A DNA stretch of 64,000 nucleotides, taken from the NCBI GenBank assembly GCA_033239005.1, contig BSQZ01000014.1, positions 3,857,501-3,921,500 on the forward strand, written 5' to 3'. Shown piece by piece: positions 1 through 17,814 of the stretch (the stretch's first letter is position 1; every line of letters starts with the position of its first letter). Made by a program: the position numbers and the translations under genes. The stretch comes from Lamellibrachia satsuma (Eukaryota; Annelida; Polychaeta; Sabellida; Siboglinidae). The notes under the pieces are model-generated. The model was not told where the DNA came from and did not search any database. It saw only the letters and a program-made list of their open reading frames with translations.

Positions 1-657
1 TGGGTGGTGGTTTGGTCGTTATGTGCTGGTGGGTGGTGGTTTAGTCGTTACGTATTGGTGGGTGGTGGTGTGGTCGTTATCTGTTGGTTGGTGGTGGTGT
101 GGTCGTTACGTATAGGTGGGTGGTGGTGTGGTCGTTACGTGTTGTTGGGTGGTGGTGTGGTCGCTACGTATTGGTGGGTGGTGGTTTGGTCGTTACGTAT
201 TGGTTGGTGGTGGTGTGGTCGTTACGTATTGGTGGGTAGTGGTTTGGTCGTTACGTATTGGTGGGTGGTGGTGTGGTCGTTACGTATTGGTGGGTGGTGG
301 TGTGGTCGTTACGTGTTGGTGGGTGGTGGTGTGGTCGTTACGTATTGGTAGGTGGTGGTTTGGTCGTTACGTGTTGGTGGTTGATGGTTTGGTCATTACG
401 TGTTCGTGGTTGGTGGTTTGGTCGTTACGTATTGGTGGGTGGTGGTGTGGTCGTTATGTATTGGTGGGTGGTGGTGTGGTCGTTACGTGTTGGTGGGTGG
501 TGGTTTGGTCGTTACGTATTGGTGGGTTGTGGTGTGGTCGTTACGTATTGGTGGGTGGTGGTGTGGTCGTTGCGTATTGGTGGGTGGTGGTTTGGTCGTT
601 ACGTATTGGTGGGTGGTGGTGTGGTCGTTACGTATTGGTGGGTGGTGGGTTGGTCGT
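1..657 (+). repeat. 29-bp minisatellite, left fold-back arm
   Basis: About 22.7 G/T-rich copies of a 29-bp unit with scattered substitutions. Because 29 is not a multiple of three, each reading frame passes through all three phases of the unit. This gives long apparent open frames (VVWSLRIGGWW-like) in every plus frame, which are not genes. Confidence 0.9.
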
Positions 658-950
658 CCCACGTTTTGTGGAATATCAGTAACAGTGGCGCCACCTAAAA
701 CTTGAAATTGATATTAATCTACATCGATGCGTTGGCTATACACACTGTTTTAAAACTGTTTTTATAATTGTTTTAAAATGCGAATACAGTATTATTGACA
801 TTTCTGCATTTCGTTAGCATTTCTGTGTTTTCTTGTTTTTTTTCTTTGTCATAATATAATATGTATGTTTTAATGTTTCAATTGGTCTGAACAAATACTA
901 AGCACTATGCGTTGTTTGGACTTCGACAACTTATGCGACGATCCCTTAGG

Positions 951-1238
951 ATTACATCATGCAATCTCTTTACTGGTTGGAATTGTAATGTATGTCAAAA
1001 GGGCTCGCTAATGTCCAGATGTCTAATGTTTAACAATTACTTTCTTTCTCATTGTTTGTTAAAATTATTTTGTCTTGCCACCCTCTTTAATGTCACAAAT
1101 TGTCCTTTATTTCCAGTGGAAAGAATTTGCTCCCATGGAAACTATTTGCGGATAATTCAATTACAAAAAAATATTTTTGTTCCGTCTGTCAATAGAATAT
1201 TCTTCTTGCCCCATCTCTTAGACAAGTAAAAATTCGTC
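951..1238. other. Spacer of the fold-back element
   Basis: 288 bp of unique AT-rich sequence between the two inverted arms. A short open frame crosses it, but it extends into the left arm and resembles nothing I know. It would form the loop of a cruciform. Confidence 0.6.
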
Positions 1239-1531
1239 CCTAAGGGATCGTCGCATAAGTTGTCGAAGTCCAAACAACGCATAGTGCTTAGTATTTGTTC
1301 AGACCAATTCAAACATTAAAACATACATATTATATTATAAAAAAGAAAAAAAACAGTAAAACACAGAAGTGCTAACGAAATGCAGAAATGTCAATAATAC
1401 TGTATTCGCATTTTAAAACAATTATAAAAACAGTTTAAAAACAGTTTGTATAGCCAACGCATCGATGTAGATTAATATCAATTTCAAGTTTTAGGTGGCG
1501 CCACTGTTACTGATATTCCACAAAACGTGGG

Positions 1532-1850
1532 ACGACCAAACCACCACCCACCAATGCGTAACGACCACACCACCACCCACCAATACGTAACAACCAAACC
1601 ACCACCCACCAACACGTAACGACCACACCACCACCCACCAATACGTAACGACCAAACCACCACCCAAAAATACATAACGACCAAACCACCACCCACCAAT
1701 ACGTAACGACCAAACCACCACCCACAAATACGTAACGACCACACCACCACCCACCAACACATAACGACCACACCACCACCCACCAATACGTAACGACCAC
1801 ACCACCACCCACCAGTACATAACGACCAAACCACCACCCACCAATACGTA
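1532..1850 (-). repeat. 29-bp minisatellite, right fold-back arm
   Basis: Exactly eleven 29-bp units, reverse complement of the left array, ending abruptly at TACGTA / GTGTTATACG. The sharp edge is the likely right end of the fold-back element. Confidence 0.9.
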
Positions 1851-3060
1851 GTGTTATACGTTTTTTAACTTTGAGGACTTATACGGTCATTCATAGTCCT
1901 TGGGTGAAATTCGTGAAAGTGGCCCATCTCGTTTTTCAGAAGAAAAAAACTTCGTGGCGTATACATAAGACATAGGAAGGGGGCCGTAGCTAAATCACCC
2001 ATGACTTTGCAATGCTACTATGTAGTGGCGTCAGCGGTTAGTATAAATCTTGTGCTCGGAGCACCGATGGACACCAGGCTAATGCTTGGAAGCCTCTGCC
2101 CCAGAAGTTGCAGTGCACGACCCGTAGTTTGTCGATAGGATTGTGACGTTGACTGTCCTGTATGTATTGTCTGCCCGGCCTTGCTCTATCGATGCTATGC
2201 CGGTGCGAACAACTGATCGCCACGTGGAACGGTCCAATGTGTCGACCGGTATGTTTGAGATGCTAAGATGACGTACGAGAACGTCCGTGTAGCGCAGTCT
2301 TTAGCCTCCCATTCGTTTATATCCAAAACACACATCATACATAACATTAATTGTGTACACGTAAATATAGCACCAACAATCAGTGATGCCATCTGCCGGC
2401 AACAGTCAAAATATGGACATGCCTATCGGACTACTCTTTATGAGTTCACGAAGGCGAGCGAGAGTCGGCTAAGTGAGATTCGTATCAATATCGTGCATAT
2501 TTTCTGGAGAGAAACCAATGGCTTCATTCTCCCTGCAGGTTGACAACACAATAAACATAAACATATATGATTTTTAGGCAATTCTATATAAAACATTTTA
2601 TAACCTCTAACATTACTCTAACAAATACACAGAACTTTATTCGTCCGGCAAATGGTGCGTCACCTAGTGAGACCAGAGCGGAAGTGATCTAGTGGCGCCA
2701 TCAGCGGAAGTAGATCACATATTGTTGTAACCTCGATTAACGAGGCTCCGGAATCTGGGCATGCATCCTGGGACTTTCATTCTAGCTCATCAGTTATGAG
2801 TAACATTTTATATAGGCACATTGTCACGATTTTTGATAAAATCTGATAAGTTTCGTTGTCTAGGGGTAAAAAAATAACGGTGGATGGGCCGACGTGACTT
2901 TATTTCGTTTGTGGGTTCTACTAATCTATAAATACTATGGCAGATATACACGATATATATAAGAGACTATAACACGTAATAACAGTTTGCACATTTATTA
3001 CATAAACAATGAAACAATATGTTCTTGTCACAGTCAATCATATACTATTATAAATACCTT
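1851..3060. other. Intergenic, no gene seen
   Basis: No convincing open frame. It includes a piece around 2441-2490 (TTCACGAAGGCGAGCGAGAG) that recurs at 5226-5270 and, inverted, near 4717-4745. It also has TGGCGCCA-containing sequence at 2690-2760 that resembles parts of the repeat near 4.8 kb. Confidence 0.6.
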
Positions 3061-3061
3061 C

Positions 3062-3066
<5 letters not shown>

Positions 3067-3114
<48 letters not shown>
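3067..3114. repeat. (TA)n microsatellite
   Basis: About 24 uninterrupted TA dinucleotides. Confidence 0.95.
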
Positions 3115-3116
<2 letters not shown>

Positions 3117-4768
3117 CAATATGCATTTATAACATCATCAACCATATATTATAACAAATATGAGTCTCACTATATATTATATTATAATATCATGTATTCG
3201 TAACATCAACACCCATATATTATAACAAATATGTTTCTCTAACAGTTATGTTACTTCCTTAATACCATTTACACGGAATATTCTACTAAAAATCTAATTA
3301 CTAACAATTTATGGAGCTTACCGGAAATAGCGTTCGTATAATTACAAGGTCCGAAACTGTGCACACATCTTTTCCCTAGATGTGGGAAAATCAATCAAAT
3401 AACCTATCAAGAACTCCTACCCTGGGTCGTCACAGGGATTTTCTAACACTGACGATCGAAATTTGAAGAATGAATGGCGTGATGTCGACGGAACGGAATA
3501 TGTAGTAGAATCACGCGATCATCAGGACGAACGATTTGTAGCTCATGGGCGGAATTCGAAGCGTCGTCGTAGACGTAGAAGTTCGATTGTCACGCGATCA
3601 TCAGGTTGAAATATCTCGCAGAATCATACGGGAAGAGTTGTAAACGCGTATCGATTCGTCGAGTGTTAGATCATCAGGTTGAACGTTTCGGTATATTCAT
3701 TCACATGTAGAATTTTGAAGACTTGGAATAAATCTGGGCTAAGCCTAAGGTTACATTTCTATCATAAGATTTTTGAATACTTTAAACTTAACATATCAAC
3801 TTATTAACTAAACAGGGCATTGTTCGCCCTAATTTGAACTTCACATCGTTAATAAACGAGTGGCGCACACACGCGGGGAGAAATAAATTTACGTCTTTCC
3901 CCAACCAAGATAAAACTCCGAATAACGCTCGCTGACGCTGACGCTACTAACGGGTTTTGAGGTTTTTGGATCTGACCAATCAAATCGTATCCCTTGATAA
4001 TTTCAGCATCCCTACGTCATATTCAAGTGTAGACTACTGGTGTTTGCGGGAATTTTATGTGCGTTTTGCACCCGGCCCTTAACGACATTCGTTAATCGGC
4101 GAAATAAGTCTCATGTAACTAAGTTTTGTCGTATCCGATATACCGACAATTCGATAAGTAAATAATGAAATTTTTATGATAAAGTATTTAACTCTGGTAA
4201 AATATCGAACTATAAAACTAGAACTTTGCATAGAACATCAATCACTAACTAGTAGATTCTATATAACGAATAAATTACATGTTTACCGTTACTATGCCTA
4301 TGGTACGGTAAAATTCGTTCGAACTGGGCATTCGTTCGTTTTTTATTTCATTCATTGATTTGGCTATGTGGAAAGTAGATTAGTTCCCTGTAGGTCAAAA
4401 TAATGTAGTGTTGTTTTTCGTTAAGAGTGTTGACATAAAATAAAAACCGTAACACACATACAATGCATACGAAACAATTATAAACTTGACTTACAGTGAA
4501 AAAAATCAGACAATGAAATAAGTGGAATTAATTGTTAACACTGTGTTCGTTCCGTAATACCTCCACTGGCTTTCGCGTGCATTGGTTGTCCGTCCACTGA
4601 CTGTCCAGCAAACAGTAACAAATGGACAAACGAAACTTAATCAACTAAACTGAAATATAGTGCTGGGCCAACATGAATCAATCAGATCAGTGAGGCCCCT
4701 TGTCTCTGGTGCTAGTCTTGCTTATCCGACTTCGTGAACTCGCCGAGAAAAGAGTCTGGCGTCAGACT
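3115..4768. other. Intergenic, short dispersed and tandem similarities only
   Basis: No gene seen. The motif GATCATCAGG(A/T)(C/T)GAA recurs near 3517, 3596 and 3669, at 73-79 bp spacing, with loosely similar flanks. This suggests a degenerate 75-bp tandem repeat. The rest is AT-rich unique sequence. Confidence 0.5.
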
Positions 4769-4906
4769 GGATGAGTTAGCCTCGATTATCCAGGCTACGT
4801 ACCGTGGCGCCAGCGTTTGTCGCACACATCACCGCCTGGATGCAAAGTGTAATTTTCATTGTGATGGATATTATGTATGCACCCAGAATCTGGGTGCATA
4901 CATAAT
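4769..4906. repeat. Dispersed element, inverted copy at 20.65-20.78 kb
   Basis: The segment with CTCGATTATCCAGGCT, GTGGCGCCAGCGTTTGTCGC and GCATACATAAT is found again as the reverse complement at about 20655-20780. It is a short, probably non-autonomous repeat family. The distal end at 4870-4906 is a perfect hairpin (16-bp arms, 5-nt loop). Confidence 0.6.
4870..4906. repeat. Perfect 16-bp inverted repeat with 5-nt loop
   Basis: ATTATGTATGCACCCA at 4870-4885 pairs exactly with TGGGTGCATACATAAT at 4891-4906, with loop GAATC. One arm is also present in the related copy near 20.66 kb. Confidence 0.85.
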
Positions 4907-5295
4907 TAACTAATTATGGTGTCATCCGGGCATTTCGCTAATTCATAAAATAAGACTGAACTTTTATTTTATGAAGTATACAAATGCAAGTAAGATAAGA
5001 GTGATCTTTTATCAGTTGTTGCGATGCAATTCGAATTAACTTTAAACTTTGGTTATATTAACACAACTGTCCGACTGAAAAGTCTAATCAGGCAAAATAA
5101 TTTTTAGTGTAGCATCTCAAAAATGACGCTGATTGGCTGCTGGCGCTTCACGGGAACACAACATTGAGTGGTGACAATGGGTAACAACGAGAACACGCCT
5201 CTGCGACTAGACTCTCTTTTCGGCGCGTTCACGAAGCCGAGCGAGAGTCGGATAAGCGATATTAATATATTATTCTGACCCGTAGGCATCTAACT

Positions 5296-5580
5296 ATAGT
5301 CGAGCTAGCGTATGTTTGTATGTGGTTATGTTCACGTTTTCCTCCTAGACGGTTTGCACCTTGGGCGCCAAACGTTCAGGGATTAATTTACGACCCCATG
5401 AATGAAACGTAACGCCTTTATTTTTCGAAATAACCCGTATATCAAGGGTTCTTTGCGTTTTTTTTATGATAAATCAAATGTTCGCTACGTAAAACTTTAA
5501 CTTCCAACAATCCCAGAAACCACGCACGCGGCGAATACGTCGGTACGTAAACCGTTTGAGAGTACGTAGCGCCATCTGGG
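5296..5580 (+). repeat. Diverged direct duplication, copy A
   Basis: About 285 bp running from GTCGAGCTAGCGTATG to GTACGTAGCGCCATCTGG. It is repeated in the same orientation at 5886-6166 with many substitutions and small indels. Both copies contain GGCGCCAAA and the conserved end TACGTAGCGCCATCTGG. No coding content is recognised. Confidence 0.75.
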
Positions 5581-5885
5581 CGGTTTATATTAATTACAGT
5601 AGAAAGCAGGTACCATGTATTGGTCCGAGGTCTCGGACACAATAAAAAAGATAGTCTACTGTTCTACAACACAAGTATCCATGGGTCTAAATTCACGCGA
5701 CCTTCATCATGTTGACCATCCAACGAGTATTACATCACGTGCGTGCCGCGGTTGTTTCTAGTAATACGTTTGACGTTCCTTTAAATAACATCGAGCGTAT
5801 TGATGGCATATTGGCCTGAGGCATTTGTTAAACATTGGTATCATGACTGTCACGTATGCACTACCTAGCATTTCTAGTAATTATG

Positions 5886-6166
5886 ATCGAGCTGGCGTAT
5901 ATTTGTATGTTTGTTCCCGTTTTGCTCGTAGATGGCGTGCACATCGGGCGCCAAAGTTGCAGGGATTAATCTACGACCCCACGAATGAAATGTAACGCCT
6001 TTTTTTTCGAAATATCCCGTATATCAAGAGTTCTTGGTGGTGTTTATAGTAAATCAACAAATGTTCGCTACGTAAAACATTAACCTCCAACAATCGCAGA
6101 AACCACGTACGCGCGCGGCGAATACTTCAGTACGTAAACCGTTTGGGAGTACGTAGCGCCATCTGG
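5886..6166 (+). repeat. Diverged direct duplication, copy B
   Basis: Second copy of the 285-bp unit, about 590 bp downstream of the first and in the same orientation. It is either an old segmental tandem duplication or two copies of one repeat family. Confidence 0.75.
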
Positions 6167-6809
6167 CACATAACATTTAACAATGGGGGCTGTTTACGGT
6201 GATTTATAATACAAAAAGGGCATATTATGTTATAAAATGCATAGTATATGCATATTATAGCATTTCGTATCGATCAAAACACATACAAATTCCGCTGGTT
6301 CCAACGGAAAACGAAACTCCCTACCGGTGGCGCCACATAGTGGATGTAATGTAAGTCACTCACGAGTTCACCACTGCCACGACTTACATTTGATGTGCAT
6401 ATTCTTCGTCATTTCATTTGGTAAAATCTTGATTTAAAAAAAAATAAATATCTCAATTCCAGTTGCATGCAATTGTGGATAGTGTTTGCATTGAACTATG
6501 GAACACAGTAACGTTCGTTTTTGTTGGAAACTATGTTACGTATACACAAGTGCACATATGTATTGAGATAGCAAGTCGTAAACAATCGCGTTTCCCGGGC
6601 AACATACCACTCAGCACTGTCCATTTTTAACTTGTAATCAAGTTGTGGCAGTGGTTTGGTGGGGCTACTAAATGCTTCTTCCAACACTTTCTAATAGTCA
6701 ATGATCTGATTGTTTTAATTGGTAAAAAAACATTTCTTATTCTTAAAATGTGTTTAAATATGACTTTTAAAATATTTACGTCTACTGGCTTTGTCCTGAC
6801 CAATTAAAC
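6167..6809. other. Intergenic, nothing recognised
   Basis: AT-rich, no coding or repeat signature seen. It ends with the 8-bp target site AATTAAAC duplicated by the hAT insertion. Confidence 0.5.
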
Positions 6810-7240
6810 CAGGGGTCGGCAACCTGCGGCCCGCGGGCCAACTGCGGCCCGCAGAGCTATTTCGTGCGGCCCGCGGACTGATAGCGAGATTATGCATGAC
6901 GCGGCCCGCGCCCACAATATTGATATTGAAAAAATAGTACGTCTTGTCTAGACTAAATTCTAGACGAGACGTCTAGCCGAAACATATCACATAATGCAAC
7001 TCGGTAATATCATTTCCACGTGATGAACATATCAAACATTTCTCACTTCCTTTAAACTTTAATTAACTCAATTTTGCCAACATGCATATATGAATGTTCT
7101 ATCTTTTTGTGTGTGAGTGATAATGTGTTGTTTTGAATAACACTCGTCATCACTCGTTAAATCACTGGCAGTTCCAGTACCTTCCGTCCGAGAGGAATGT
7201 GCAATATTAACAATTCCTGCACTAAACCGAAGTGCCCTGG

Positions 7241-7583
7241 CTAGGTTGGGTTGCCATGCTGTGCCACGTGTACGAGCTGAGACATGAGACTAGGTTGGGT
7301 TGCCATGTTGTGCCACGTGTACGAGCCGAGACATGAGACTAGGTTGGGTTGCCATGTTGTGCCACGTGTACGAGCTGAGACATGAGACTAGGTTGGGTTG
7401 CCATGCTGTGCCACGTGTACGAGCCGAGACATGAGACTAGGTTGGGTTGCCATGTTGTGCCACGTGTACGAGCTGAGACATGAGACTAGGTTGGGTTGCC
7501 ATGCTGTGTCACGTGTACGAGCTGAGACGAGACTAGGTTGGGTTGCCATGCTGTGCCACGTGTACGAGCTGAGACATGAGATT
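7241..7583 (+). repeat. 49-bp minisatellite, about 7 copies
   Basis: Unit begins CTAGGTTGGGTTGCCATG and contains GTGCCACGTGTACGAG. The period is 49 bp, one copy is 2 bp shorter, and differences are few. It lies inside the hAT element, just upstream of the LINE fragment. Confidence 0.9.
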
Positions 7584-7990
7584 AGAGTATTCGTGGAGAA
7601 GAAGGATGCAGAAGTACCGGCATTCGCTGACCCTTTATGGATGTGTGATTTTGCATTTTAGTCTACGTCACGGAGCACCTCACCTTAAGACAAATGCTGG
7701 AACTCGATCTTTCTCGGTTGCCGCACCAACTCTGTGGAATTCATTCCCCGACAGCGTAAAATCAGCAAGAAATATAGCTTCATTTCGCCGTAATCTGAAA
7801 ACCTATCTTATCAAAATTGTCTATCCTCCTTAGCTTCTTGGCACCTCCATCCATCGCTTGACGACTTTTTGCATTGTACATGGTAACGAGAATGCCTAAT
7901 CCTTTGGTTTTGTTGCGCCACTGAGCTTGGATTTTCCGAGGATATTGGCGCCAAAGAAGTAATTTTATTATTATTATTATTATTATTATA
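7576..7990 (+). pseudogene. 3' end of a non-LTR retrotransposon (reverse transcriptase C-terminus)
   Basis: The frame ending at 7833 carries SFSVAAPTLWNSFPDSVK and a following ASFRRNLKTYL. This is the conserved C-terminal segment of CR1/L2/Rex-type LINE ORF2 proteins. Everything upstream of it in the protein is absent, as in a 5'-truncated copy. About 130 bp after the stop the sequence ends in (ATT)n at 7963-7990, a typical microsatellite-like 3' tail for this group. It sits inside the hAT element and so is either a nested insertion or a captured fragment. Confidence 0.75.
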
Positions 7991-8295
7991 AGATGAACTT
8001 CGTATAATGCAAGCCATGAACGCATCTAACAGATCGATATTTGGATGACGTGCTGAGGCTCGCAGTGTCAAGTCTGCAGCCAGATGTGGGACACTTGGTG
8101 GCGCAGCAACATCTCTAGCATCAGACGTCAGTGGCACACGGGTCAATATGGCATCAGCGGCATGCCAAGAAAACGTAACATGAATGATGTGTGTTTTTAA
8201 ACAGCATAGTGACTATCGAACTGTTGTTCAAAATCAGACCTATTTACAACAACACTCGATACCACTGCTACACACAACGTATGTATGTTGCATGC

Positions 8296-8296
<1 letters not shown>

Positions 8297-8332
<36 letters not shown>
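8297..8332. repeat. (TA)n microsatellite
   Basis: About 17 TA units. Confidence 0.9.
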
Positions 8333-8336
<4 letters not shown>

Positions 8337-8396
8337 ACGTGTTACAAGAATGATAATATCCTTATGTGCGTGTTTGTATGTGCGTGTTTGCATGTG

Positions 8397-8464
<68 letters not shown>

Positions 8465-8466
8465 TG
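8397..8466. repeat. (GTGC)n microsatellite
   Basis: About 17 copies of the tetranucleotide, a strictly alternating purine-pyrimidine tract with Z-DNA-forming potential. It lies next to the right end of the hAT element. Confidence 0.95.
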
Positions 8467-8544
8467 TATGTGTGGCCCACTGACCTATTCCAAGTCACTA
8501 ATTTGGCCCTCCGTTCTAAAAGGTTGCCGAACACTGAATTAAAC

Positions 8545-9865
8545 CATCACTTTTACAAAAGGGTTAGGGTCTTGGTGAACATGTTTTTCCTTTTCTAAGA
8601 AATTGTAGAAGAAATATGTTTTAGTGACATATGGTGCAAGAATATTTGTTAACTGAATTATCCACATATATTTTCCATGGTTCCTTCAACTGGGAAAGGA
8701 AGTATTTTTTTTATCTGACATTGGCCTTGCCTTTGCAAATACATTACAATTACAATCAGTAATGAGATCGCGTGATGTAAGCCATAGACCACGTTTGTGT
8801 TGTAGGTATACATACCATACATTTATTGGTAACAGAGATACATCAAACGAGCAGGAAATACAACTATATGGCGTGAGTACTATACCAACATAATTACAAA
8901 CGTATCATTGGAACCTTAGCTAAGCACATAACTTAGATCTACTGGGCAGCATTTCAGTATTCGCTGTGATGGAATGATTAAAAAATAGACGGAATATATG
9001 AACATTACAAACATGTTCTCTCTAAAAACGACTTTGTACAGGCACCGTCCTCGGTGTTTTGAAAAGGGGGATTCGAGTTTATACAATCAGCCGGGGATTT
9101 CTGGGATGATTTTTTTATAAACTTACAGTTACACAAAATTCTTACAAAAAGGGGGATGCGTTCGAACCCCCCCCCCCCCCGATTCTCTCTGAGGACGTTC
9201 ATGTTATAGTAGTATATAACAAAGCAAGAAACGTTACAAAATAAGTACAAAAGTGAAAAATCCATGAAATAAAATATGTTTAGCCGACAATTGCATGCAC
9301 TACAAGGAACTAGAAAGGTATCGCATAAAAGCACGCTGTATTTAAGGCTTTATAAAAATTGAAGAAGCTTCATACTAGTAACAATAGTTATGCAGTTGGC
9401 ATGGTGCTATGAGATTACATTTGTTTTGTTATATTGCAATCGGCTACAGCGTCAGTTAAAAGCACGCAGCCGTTTTGTACTTTTCACGCAATATCACAAC
9501 AATGACTTCAAATTTGTGATATCCCAGGATGCTGATAGTGTTCAATGAAACTTACCGTGAAGACATATATATCTGGGATGGAATTTATATAACAGTATAT
9601 CTGACAACCTCGTAACTGTGCAAACACTTCGATGTCGATCATCTTGCATACATGCCATAATATACTGCATTTTGTGCATTTCAAAGTATTATCAGTTCAG
9701 GGTTTGCAAAGGCTGCATAACTGAACAAACATAAAAAATAATCCTTCCACGCGCTTAGCCCATGCTCAGCTGGTTACGGGGCACTTCGGCTTCCGTCGAC
9801 ACCACTCGACACTACTCGGCTTTGTTCAGTTGTTGTCGGCTGTTGGTTGAAGAAATGTCATCTGC
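8545..9865. other. Region 3' of the Cys-rich gene, probable 3' UTR and intergenic
   Basis: No coding signal. It probably holds the 3' UTR of the minus-strand gene ending at 9866. A minus-strand AATAAA is present near 8822-8827, but I cannot tell whether it is used. A run of 14 C occurs near 9168-9181. Confidence 0.4.
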
Positions 9866-16634
<6,769 letters not shown>

Positions 16635-16718
16635 GTTGCTGTCGAGAAAGCTACAAAACGTCGTACAGTTCCCGTCGTTCCAGCGCCGCACTGGTTCTTG
16701 TCGCTCGGCGTCGCCGCT

Positions 16719-16725
16719 CTTTATA
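16719..16725 (-). promoter_or_regulatory. TATA box of the Cys-rich gene
   Basis: On the minus strand GGGGCTATAAAGAGCGGC lies about 85 bp upstream of the ATG at 16634, in a locally GC-rich stretch. Transcription would be expected to start near 16690, giving a 5' UTR of about 55 nt. Confidence 0.65.
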
Positions 16726-16809
16726 GCCCCGCGTTGACAACCGGCGCGTGGTTGCCATGACGGCCTTGCGGGGGCCGAAACTGTTTCTTGCGGACCGCTC
16801 CTAGACCCG

Positions 16810-17095
16810 CTGATGCATGACGAACTGTGACGATATTGTCATCGAATTGTTATGTATGTGCTTTTATGGCAGTTGTTTATTGACCATCTTAACATTTATT
16901 ACTTTCTATATATGCATGTTTTATAAATATAGTTACGTGCATTTACATTGTTAAGACTAATTTGCAAAAGAAAGACAGCAATATTACCAATATGCCTTAC
17001 ACTGTTATCAGCGTAGAAAATATCGTCTTTGGCTATGCAAAATTGTGAACTAGCAAATTTATCAAAGGTAGTTTTAGTTATGGTCATTAGTAATG
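16810..17095. other. Upstream flank of the Cys-rich gene
   Basis: AT-rich, no coding or repeat signature seen beyond the GC-rich promoter-proximal part. Confidence 0.4.
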
Positions 17096-17099
17096 CAAC

Positions 17100-17290
17100 T
17101 GAGATGATCTGGATTCGAGTCCACCTAGTCCCGTTTCGAAACTTGAGCATTTCGTTCATCCCACATTGCCTGTGTCTTTCGGAAGAGATAGTAAAAGCTG
17201 TTGGTCCCTTCTACCTGGTGTCTACAGGGAAGTAAAAGATCCCACAATGTGTAACTTGCTGTGGACTCTATCCCGGGACTCTCAACTCTC
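17100..17290 (+). mobile_element. SINE fragment, tRNA-derived, family 1
   Basis: B-box-like GGATTCGAGTCC at 17111-17122 is followed by TGCCTGTGTCTTTCGGAAGA and GTAAAAGCTGTTGGTCCCTT. The body recurs at 28215-28500 (TGCCTATGTCTTTCAGAAGA). The tRNA head here lacks a clear A box, so the copy is truncated. Confidence 0.65.
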
Positions 17291-17740
17291 AAAACACATG
17301 AGTCATGACAGAAGCGTCCATGACGCGGTTGAGTCAAATTAACTACCACACACGAAGGACCGATTGACCGAAACAACACTGAACATTCGGAAAAACCAAT
17401 GGGACGAAAAGATAAATCACACATCATCCTGAAAGAGTTGCACCACCGCACAAATTTGATTAGACGTGGTCTATAACTTATCCGTAGCAACGTTGCGCTT
17501 AACATTATTCATTAAAGCATGATATCCAACAACACAAAATGTACTCTATTTATAAGTGACTCACTAACAGTATATATTATGTTCAACCTTTGTACACGGG
17601 ATCCACATGCGTCGGTTAAATTATGTATTGAATTCGAGTGCGGACAAAAACCGAGGAATGTTTTCTCATCAGATTTCAAAGAAACCTTTCAAAGAAACCA
17701 CGGGACACGTGCACATGCATTAATTTTATGACATTCTGTT

Positions 17741-17795
17741 CCGTCCGTTCCGCTTCGTTCCGTTCCGTTCCATGATGTTATGTTCTGTTCTGTTT
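17741..17795. repeat. (TTCCG)n degenerate pentanucleotide repeat
   Basis: Interrupted TTCCG/TTCTG units (GTTCCGTTCCGTTCC). Confidence 0.8.
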
Positions 17796-17814
17796 GTTGT
17801 ACTGAGCGTGTAGC

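Larger units (their letters stand above)
1..1850. mobile_element. Fold-back (inverted-repeat) element with 29-bp tandem arrays in its arms, left end outside window
   Basis: The sequence at 658-950 reappears as its reverse complement at 1239-1531, so two arms of 293 bp each face each other across a 288-bp spacer (951-1238). Outside each unique arm lies an array of the same 29-bp unit (core TGGTCGTTACGTATTGGTGG), in mirror orientation: about 22.7 units on the left (1-657, cut by the window edge) and exactly 11 on the right (1532-1850). Long inverted repeats that contain outer tandem repeats are the hallmark of fold-back (FB/TU-like) transposons. No transposase is visible in the spacer, so the copy is presumably non-autonomous. 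The target-site duplication cannot be checked because the left end is missing. Confidence 0.75.
6810..8536. mobile_element. Non-autonomous hAT DNA transposon with perfect 8-bp TSD
   Basis: The left end reads CAGGGGTCGGCAACCTGCGG. The reverse complement of the right end reads CAGTGTTCGGCAACCTTTTA. These are imperfect terminal inverted repeats of the Charlie/hAT type (CAGGGGTCGGCAA...). The element is bracketed by AATTAAAC at 6802-6809 and again at 8537-8544, the exact 8-bp duplication expected of hAT. The 1727-bp interior holds no transposase. It contains a 49-bp minisatellite, the 3' end of a LINE with an (ATT)n tail, a (TA)n and a (GTGC)n tract, so it is a composite. GC-rich GCGGCCCGC motifs follow the left end, as in Charlie elements. 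Confidence 0.85.

Noticed and set aside
4..705. Several overlapping plus-strand frames rich in V, W and G
   Set aside because: They are produced by the 29-bp minisatellite, where all three frames stay open; mirror copies occur at 1484-1844 on the minus strand.
912..1229. 105-residue frame in the fold-back spacer as a transposase remnant
   Set aside because: It starts in the arm, has no recognised motif and no codon bias; I see no support.
9005..9334. 109-residue minus frame downstream of the Cys-rich gene as an extra exon
   Set aside because: It includes the homopolymer C/G run, lies after the stop codon at 9866 and lacks supporting splice sites.
17125..17505. 126-residue minus frame
   Set aside because: It runs antisense through a SINE and has no motif or splice support.
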